NCBI GenBank assembly: GCA_002118135.1
Contig: BDIU01000013.1
Span: forward strand, 558,001-622,000
Source: Trebouxia sp. TZW2008
Taxonomy: Eukaryota; Chlorophyta; Trebouxiophyceae; Trebouxiales; Trebouxiaceae
Length of the DNA: 64,000 nt
Reading direction: 5' to 3'
In this document: piece after piece, positions 59,501 to 64,000 of the stretch
Position numbering within the stretch: position 1 is the first letter of the stretch
Layout of the letters: each line of letters opens with the position of its first letter
The notes under the pieces: generated by a model
Told to the model about the DNA's origin: nothing
Seen by the model: only the letters and a program-made list of their open reading frames with translations
Database searches by the model: none
Made by a program: the position numbers and the translations under genes

Positions 59501-60919
59501 TGTCATAGAGCTAGTTTGTGATACCCTGGCCTGTAGCATCCTGCTTGTGTGTTGCATGCTGGCACTTACGTCCTCAACGTGCCAGGTGAGACAATAGCAG
59601 CTAGTTCTCGTCTCAGTTTCACACTGAAGCTGTTGACACTGTGTCAATATGCCATGCAGCTATGCTGCAGAAGCAGACCCAGAGGACTCAGAGGCTCCAC
59701 AGCTTGTGCCCTTGACTGGAGCCTCAGACCAATTAGCCACACCCAGTGTGGGCAAGGTCAGCACCAGACCCCCAGCTGCATCAGAGGGGCGTCCCTGCTA
59801 GCTATCATCTCAATGTTTAAGGTTTGGGGTGCTGACCCTCCCTTTGTGTGGCATGCAGCTATGCTGAAGAAGCAGACCCAGAAGAAACTGAATCCGAGGC
59901 TCCACAGCTTGTGCCCCTGACTGGAACCTCAGGTCAATCAACCGCACCAACGGTAGGGAAGGTCAGCACCAAACCCCCCGCTGCTTCAGAGGGGACCCCC
60001 CTGCTGGCTGACAGGGCAGGGGACACAGCCCATAAGCCCGTTGGGGATGCCCCTAGGGCTGCAAGAGACGGCCCCAGACAGGTGGAATCAGTCGGTGGAG
60101 ACGAAGTTGAGACAAGCACACTGGATGGAGAGGAATTTGTTGATTTGGGTCAGAATGCAATCATTCAAGAGCTAGAACCTGAAAGGTGAGCTGGGATGAT
60201 GTGCCTGTGATGATGTGGCCAGAGATCAAACTGCATGAAAGTGCAATCCTGTTCAGACCTAGCTAAGTCCTGCAAGTTTTGCTGGAAGCACACCATTTCA
60301 TGATAAAATTGCCATGCATACTGCATCATAGCTGCATGTGCCCTGCATCATAGCTACATGTGTGCCTGACTTGGTCAGTGCAGAGTGCAAGTGCTGTATG
60401 CGCTGTGATTACGCATGCTTGTATGCATATCTGCATCAGCTTGCATGCATAGAAAAGCAAAGACAAGTCTGTGCCATTTGGCATTACAATGGAAGCTTCT
60501 GTTTAGGCAGCCCAGGAATGCGGCTTTGAGAGCAGCAATCAGCACATGCATACATCAACTGCAGTGATACTGTTACACAATGTGTCACCTGTCATGGTAA
60601 GCATTGCTTCTCACCTGCAACATGACACACTGTCAGAAGGGCTGCGGTGGACGTAGCAAGCTTTGAAGTCAGCACAGGACCAAACTGGTGGGACATAGTT
60701 GATTGCTCCAGTACATACTTAGCTGGGCCTGCTAAGCCTGTCCAGCATGCGTTTTGATCAAAATGAGTGAAAAATTTTTGACAGGAAGTGAAAGTTGCCA
60801 CATTGTGCAGGGCTGCGCAACATGGAGGTGCTGCAGCGCAGACTGACCAAAGCATGCCTTCAGTGGCAGAGGTGTTGGATCGCATGAAAGTGCCCAGTGA
60901 GGTCAAGAAGACAAACTAG
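53566..60919 (+). CDS. CLPTM1: CLPTM1 family multi-pass ER membrane protein
   Basis: Ten exons, every phase consistent: 53566-53910, 53986-54100, 54567-54775, 55422-55622, 56099-56332, 56594-56756, 57366-57562, 58480-58697, 59859-60185 and 60811-60919; 705 residues, close to animal CLPTM1 (about 669). A membrane anchor (MLAIFWLVKSFF) is followed by the luminal part and family blocks: YVSYLKPNMTVVLVDD, YYPTIWFNEFW, GNPFFLALTFCVSLLHSVFD, FKNDIGFW, EGLSVRSI, LYLLDNETS, YNNSSETKK, INYKLKSVAALPWRQMTYK, IYQRYAYRVDKRRANEFG. The C-terminal tail is acidic and Pro-rich. Exon 56099-56332 ends in a GC donor (CAG|GCAAGT). Known relatives act in ER folding and trafficking of receptors and in lipid scrambling. 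Introns are rich in exon-edge echoes. Confidence 0.95.
54200..54545 (+). repeat. Tandem echoes of the CLPTM1 exon start at 54567
   Basis: Units of roughly 65-145 bases end with TTGTTGTTGCAG plus codons for LITWLP. The copy at 54425-54473 is the clearest, with partial ones near 54215, 54270 and 54340. They precede the true acceptor and share an intronic part with GTGTTGCAGTACCTTC. Confidence 0.8.
55195..55375 (+). repeat. Echo of the CLPTM1 exon start at 55422
   Basis: From about 55273 the acceptor CTGCAG and the codons for the MAELMSLDPVAMEYYPTIWF segment are copied, but with frame-breaking changes. The preceding intronic part (CATCAAGCCTG...) is duplicated too. Period about 150. Confidence 0.85.
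55655..55752. repeat. ATC/AAC microsatellite
   Basis: Imperfect (ATCAAC)n and (ATC)n units starting about 35 bases after the donor at 55622, in a CLPTM1 intron. Confidence 0.9.
57625..57780 (+). repeat. Two echoes of the CLPTM1 exon end at 57562
   Basis: The segment coding TFGFILMCPQ with its GTCCG donor recurs at about 57632-57690 and 57722-57775, downstream of the true donor. Both keep CTCAGGTCCG, so both are intact decoy donors. Confidence 0.9.
57940..58405 (+). repeat. Echoes of the CLPTM1 exon start at 58480
   Basis: Copies of the acceptor and of the codons LYINYKLKSVAALPW lie near 57945, 58045, 58215 and 58337-58402. The last is almost intact (GATGCAG acceptor, KLKTVAALPWCQM). The earlier ones are increasingly decayed, a gradient with distance from the true exon. 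Confidence 0.85.
58741..59200 (+). repeat. Three echoes of the CLPTM1 exon end at 58697
   Basis: Copies of the segment coding VIKMPWLHRLSVFRDDLVF through RRANEFG, with the GGTGAG donor, at about 58741-58880 (best), 58975-59045 (partial) and 59080-59200. All lie downstream of the true donor. Confidence 0.9.
59650..59805 (+). repeat. Near-intact duplicate of the start of CLPTM1 exon 9
   Basis: Copies about 140 bases including the CATGCAG acceptor of the exon at 59859. In the correct phase the copy stays open for about 49 codons (AEADPEDSEAPQLVPLTGAS and onward) and then ends in TAG. Use of this acceptor would give a shorter alternative C-terminus. Confidence 0.85.
60450..60517 (-). mobile_element. 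Short dispersed repeat, copy C (decayed)
   Basis: Third copy of the two-hairpin element: an A-rich tract, then the GTGCC/GGCA stem and a degraded second stem, ending in GGCAGCCCAGG as in copy B. In the last CLPTM1 intron. Confidence 0.45.
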
Positions 60920-61602
60920 ATCTGATCAATGTCACACGACCTGTAATATAGTAGATACTTGGACGTACCCTTTGTTGCATGTACAAGGTCTTCGATTGCA
61001 GGTGCCCCACATGGCAGGTGCTTGTACTGCGCAAAGTAAAGGGCAGATGACAATGCACAACATTGTGCTGTGCTGTCAAAAACTGCTGCTCTTCATCACT
61101 GACAACTTGCTTCATGTGTCAAGCAAAGCGTCTGGTTCATCCACATCTTCAGACTTGTTTACGGTTGAATGTTACCTCAAAGAGTAGCTTGCAGCGATCA
61201 AGCACCTGCTATTGGACTAGATGCCAGTGCTCTACTGAGAATCTGATATTCGGCAATTGCCCAAATTATGCAGGGCAATTTGTGGGGGATGCGGGGCAGT
61301 TTGTGTGGGTTGCACTGGTAGTGTATTGATATTGAGGCAATTGTATGCGGAGTTCCCCACCAAGAGAAAGAGAGAGAGAGAGGATTTTACAAGTTTTGGC
61401 CAGCCTAATTAGGCTGATCACTTGTGCTGAAGTAACTGCCACTTCAGCATGAACCCTCAAAATTGAAGTCGCTTCAGGCAAGCTAGAACAAAGTCAAGGA
61501 CAGCCCCAGTGTCTGGATGCGCAAAAAAGGTGCGCATGGGAAGTGGGGGCTTAAGTCAGCTCCATTAGCTAACATTAGCTAATGTCACGGGACATCAACA
61601 AA
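60920..61602. other. Intergenic region, CLPTM1 / GNAT gene
   Basis: Holds the CLPTM1 3' UTR (a TGTAA motif occurs about 30 bases after the stop), a (GA)n microsatellite at about 61362-61383 and the GNAT 5' flank. Short ORFs here show no domain. Confidence 0.5.
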
Positions 61603-61614
61603 CATTAGCTAATG
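61565..61614. promoter_or_regulatory. Three TTAGCTAA palindromes, the last overlapping the GNAT start codon
   Basis: TTAGCTAA occurs at 61565-61572, 61575-61582 and 61605-61612. Two are extended to the perfect 12-base palindrome CATTAGCTAATG (61573-61584 and 61603-61614). The final ATG of the second is the predicted start codon. Such repeated palindromes are typical of dimer-binding operators or could form small hairpins in the 5' UTR. The function is unproven. Confidence 0.55.
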
Positions 61615-62415
61615 ATTGGTCTCGGAGCTAGTAGTGTGATCGCAGTATTGCTGCGCCATCGCAGCGCCAATGTCTGCTTGCAACGCGAACTGACAAGTGG
61701 CAGTACGCTGAGCAGGGCTGCAGACTTCACGCAGTTGTTGTCAAATCGTCAAGAGGAACTGGGACACCAGCGGCGTCATTCAGCAGGTTGCCTGTGCATG
61801 ACGGGTGCCGGCGCTCAGATCCTTCCTGGATCCACCGTAGGACATGCGACTAAAACAACAAACCTAAAATTTACAATCAGGCCAGCCTCTTGTGCTAGTG
61901 ATGTTGCTTCCTATGCAAACATCTTGGTTCAATTTTTGACCTGGTTGAAGGCTTACTCGGGCCAAGATCTCTCGTTCCAGAACTGTGACAAAGAGATCGC
62001 TGGGCTGCCTGGCCCATTTGCTGCACCGCACGGTGTGATCCTCATTGCTGCTGCTGCATTCGAAGACGGCTCGACGAAAGACGTAGGGGCTGTTGCACTG
62101 AGGCCACTGACACAAGCTGCAATCTATGATGATACCGTAGCTGCTACAGACTGGTCTGTCAAAACCTGCGAGCCAAAACGACTGTATGTCTTACCCGATT
62201 GGCAGCAATATGGTCTGGGACGAAAACTCATGGAGGCAGTCATTGCTCATGCACAGCAACTGGGGTACAGCAGGATTGTTTTGGACACTTTGCCCGCTCT
62301 AAAGGCTGCCAATGGTCTGTATAAAAAGCTGGGCTTTAGGCAATGTACCTCGTATAATGGCAATCCCCTTTCTGGTGTCTTGTTTTGGGAGTTGCTGTTG
62401 CCAAAGCAGAAGTAG
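61612..62415 (+). CDS. GNAT-family N-acetyltransferase, single exon, 267 residues
   Basis: The region from about residue 85 matches the GNAT fold. The acetyl-CoA loop is QQYGLGRKLM near residue 198, followed by the typical helix and strand (AHAQQLGYSRIVLDT) and NGLYKKLGFRQ. Residues 1-80 are rich in Ser/Arg/Leu with few acids, resembling an organelle transit peptide, so plastid or mitochondrial location is inferred. The acceptor substrate cannot be told. It is the only clearly intronless gene in the window, a contrast with its neighbours that could reflect retroposition or transfer. The ATG overlaps a palindrome; later in-frame Met codons exist. Confidence 0.85.
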   Translation: MIGLGASSVIAVLLRHRSANVCLQRELTSGSTLSRAADFTQLLSNRQEELGHQRRHSAGCLCMTGAGAQILPGSTVGHATKTTNLKFTIRPASCASDVASYANILVQFLTWLKAYSGQDLSFQNCDKEIAGLPGPFAAPHGVILIAAAAFEDGSTKDVGAVALRPLTQAAIYDDTVAATDWSVKTCEPKRLYVLPDWQQYGLGRKLMEAVIAHAQQLGYSRIVLDTLPALKAANGLYKKLGFRQCTSYNGNPLSGVLFWELLLPKQK

Positions 62416-63374
62416 GGAATATAAATGGTGTTGCTGCTGGCGCAAACACTGCAACTGGGTCTTGCCACACCAACTCATCTGAGACAGTCACGCCTGTATG
62501 GATCTTGGATGATTTAGAATGGATGATGTTGTGATTGTCGTTGAGAAGAAGCTACTGCTGGGTTCCTTGGCATTGAAGCGCAAAACAATTTGTAGGCAAA
62601 CTGCCATGTATGCTGGTGTCGCAAAGCTTTCAGCTGCACCTGTGTTGCAAAAGCTGCAGCAGCACAACTCTAAACCGTCTGCTACAAGGATCTGCCTTGC
62701 ATGCAACCAGGTGCCATTTCGCGGCATAAATGTTTGAATGTTGCTACGACATGTGATCTTGGGGACTTCCCAAAGCTTGCTCGTTAGTGCAGTTCTGGGA
62801 ATCTGCTTCCAGATTACCAACTAAGTAACCAGGTGCCATCAGGCTGCTTTCGTTGGGGCTGAGGTACACAGCACGGCATGATGCAAGTCAACATGTTGTG
62901 CATATGCCAATATTAAGCTCGCCTGACTACTTTCGGCTAGGAGCAACAGATTACCGCATGTGCCAAGAAATGCAGCAACCCCACATGTACAGTGACGTGG
63001 TAAGGCTGAAAGAGGTCATAACTAACGCTGGGCTACATCCAAAGCAATGCGCGCGCTGACAGACTCTGCTAGCACAAAGAGAGATCCTGAGCAACAGACA
63101 CATTGACTATTTCAGCACTGCTGACTGCAAACTGAGTAAAGGAAATCCGCTAATGCATGGCTGACACTCTGTGTATGCATCAATCATCCATGGTAGGTTG
63201 CCCGCTAGGTCTTGTAGAACATCCTGGATACACTGTCAGAAATTACGCTGCCGCCCTGCTCATATTCCACTCAAGCTGAGGTCTGGTACCACTCATAAAG
63301 CTTACTCGCTCGGTCACTCTCTTTGCTTGCTGCACACACTCTTATATACCGCTGCTCTCGCTCGCGCAACACAA
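62416..63374. other. Unassigned stretch between the GNAT and KAS genes
   Basis: Open frames of 60-110 codons occur on both strands (for example plus 62519-62737 and 62853-63059, minus 62488-62820). None shows a known motif or good splice context. Likely 3' UTRs and spacer. Confidence 0.4.
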
Positions 63375-63515
63375 TCACTCTTTCCATGGTGCAAACGCCA
63401 CAACTGAGTTGTGACCACCAAAGCCAAATGAGTTGGAGATGGCGGCTGTGATGTCATGTTGCTGTTTCTCGTTTGGAACAGTGTTGATGTCAGAAACTTC
63501 ATCCACCAGGTTGTC
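63375..63515 (-). CDS. Last exon of a beta-ketoacyl-ACP synthase (KAS I/II type)
   Basis: A CTGTGCAG acceptor is followed by 46 codons and TGA. It contains VPNEKQQHDITAAISNSFGF and then GGHNSVVAF, the strongly conserved C-terminal block of condensing enzymes for fatty acid elongation. Upstream exons should lie to the right. The expected preceding block (STKS...GH...) is not found intact inside the window, so the gene is partial here. Most likely a plastid or mitochondrial fatty acid synthase component. Confidence 0.8.
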   Translation of the reverse strand, partial: DNLVDEVSDINTVPNEKQQHDITAAISNSFGFGGHNSVVAFAPWKE

Positions 63516-63879
63516 CTGCACAGAAGCAGATTGTGACGCACTTATAGCTGTGCAACAACAACACAAGGTTCACGCATGCTGCCTGGTCTATGCCTTCATC
63601 GTATCGTGAAGAGTGCAGCTTCAGCAAGCCAAACCCACAGCACAAGGCTTTGTATCTGCTAACACGCTGTACCGCATCAAAACAGGGTCGACCTGAGATC
63701 CGCAAGGACACAACTTAGTGTCACGCTCAGCATGCAACTACCTTGATCTGAGCCTCTAGGGTAATGTCAAAACAGCAGCACTGTCACCACAAGCGGCAAA
63801 ACTCTCTGCAGCTGACTGCACATTCAATGCAATCAAACAGGGTCGAGCGCACATCATGATGCAAGAGGCAGCAGGTACA

Positions 63880-64000
63880 GTGCCACGATTACTCACTCCA
63901 GTCTTTCTTGAGCTTCAAACCAAAGGCCCAATACATGGCGGCCATAACTTCAAAGACGTGACTGTTGGAGTTGTGAAACATGGCTATATGCTTGGTACTC
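63880..64000 (-). other. Exon-like open stretch, possibly a decayed KAS exon
   Basis: Minus-strand frame STKHIAMF...FEVMAAMYWAF, followed by a GTGAGT donor. The STK start and the EVMAAMY end fall where KAS proteins have STKSMxGH and EAxAAx. The catalytic His context is not recognisable. Either a degraded duplicate of the KAS exon or an unrelated exon of a gene continuing to the right. Confidence 0.3.

Noticed and set aside
1..64000. tRNA, rRNA or snRNA genes
   Set aside because: None recognised by eye; a covariance-model scan could not be run, so absence is not proven.

Overview
The window is nuclear DNA of an intron-rich eukaryote, most likely a green alga (trebouxiophyte-like; the placement is inference). 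The reasons are a plant-type L-arabinokinase (two-domain, GHMP kinase), a FUSC/ALMT-like anion channel, a CLPTM1 orthologue and a KAS-type condensing enzyme, all split by GT-AG introns. Base composition is moderate with many TGCA tetramers. No bacterial-style operons, tRNA or rRNA genes were recognised. All gene models were built by hand from reading frame, splice consensus and phase continuity, with no RNA evidence. Single exon edges could be off by a base where not phase-checked.

Layout, left to right: L-arabinokinase (minus, 3' end cut off by the left edge, 1-10586); T1/BTB protein (plus, 10896-12440); a possible two-exon 47-residue ORF (plus, 13367-13656); an unidentified multi-exon gene (minus, 13740 to about 16960); a protein kinase (plus, 17470-20604); a FUSC/ALMT-like membrane protein (minus, 22949-32029 or slightly beyond); a very large Ser/Pro-rich coiled-coil protein (plus, 32634-45408); a TPR-like protein (plus, 46150-49683); a ZGPAT-like G-patch protein (minus, 49763-53224); CLPTM1 (plus, 53566-60919); a single-exon GNAT acetyltransferase (plus, 61612-62415); and the last exon of a KAS gene (minus, 63375-63515, running off the right edge). 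Four adjacent gene pairs are divergent and probably share promoters. The TPR and G-patch genes converge with only 79 bases between stop codons. The genes do not form an obvious pathway.

The most striking property is how the introns are built. In at least six of the genes, introns carry one to six degenerating tandem copies ('echoes') of the adjacent exon edge together with its splice site. Copies of an exon start sit upstream of the true acceptor, and copies of an exon end sit downstream of the true donor. Some echoes are decayed. Others keep an open frame and compatible phase and could act as alternative or mutually exclusive exons: the 174-bp cassettes in the arabinokinase gene, the 29-codon exon duplicate in the FUSC gene whose differences are nearly all synonymous, and the duplicate start of the penultimate CLPTM1 exon. 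Intron growth by repeated tandem duplication of splice junctions would explain most of the non-coding DNA here.

Other non-coding content: CUG and CCUG repeats (transcript sense) in adjacent introns of the arabinokinase gene, AT-rich and trinucleotide microsatellites, a 5'-truncated non-LTR retrotransposon relic with a TTGA tail, and three copies of a short dispersed repeat with two hairpins and a T-rich end.
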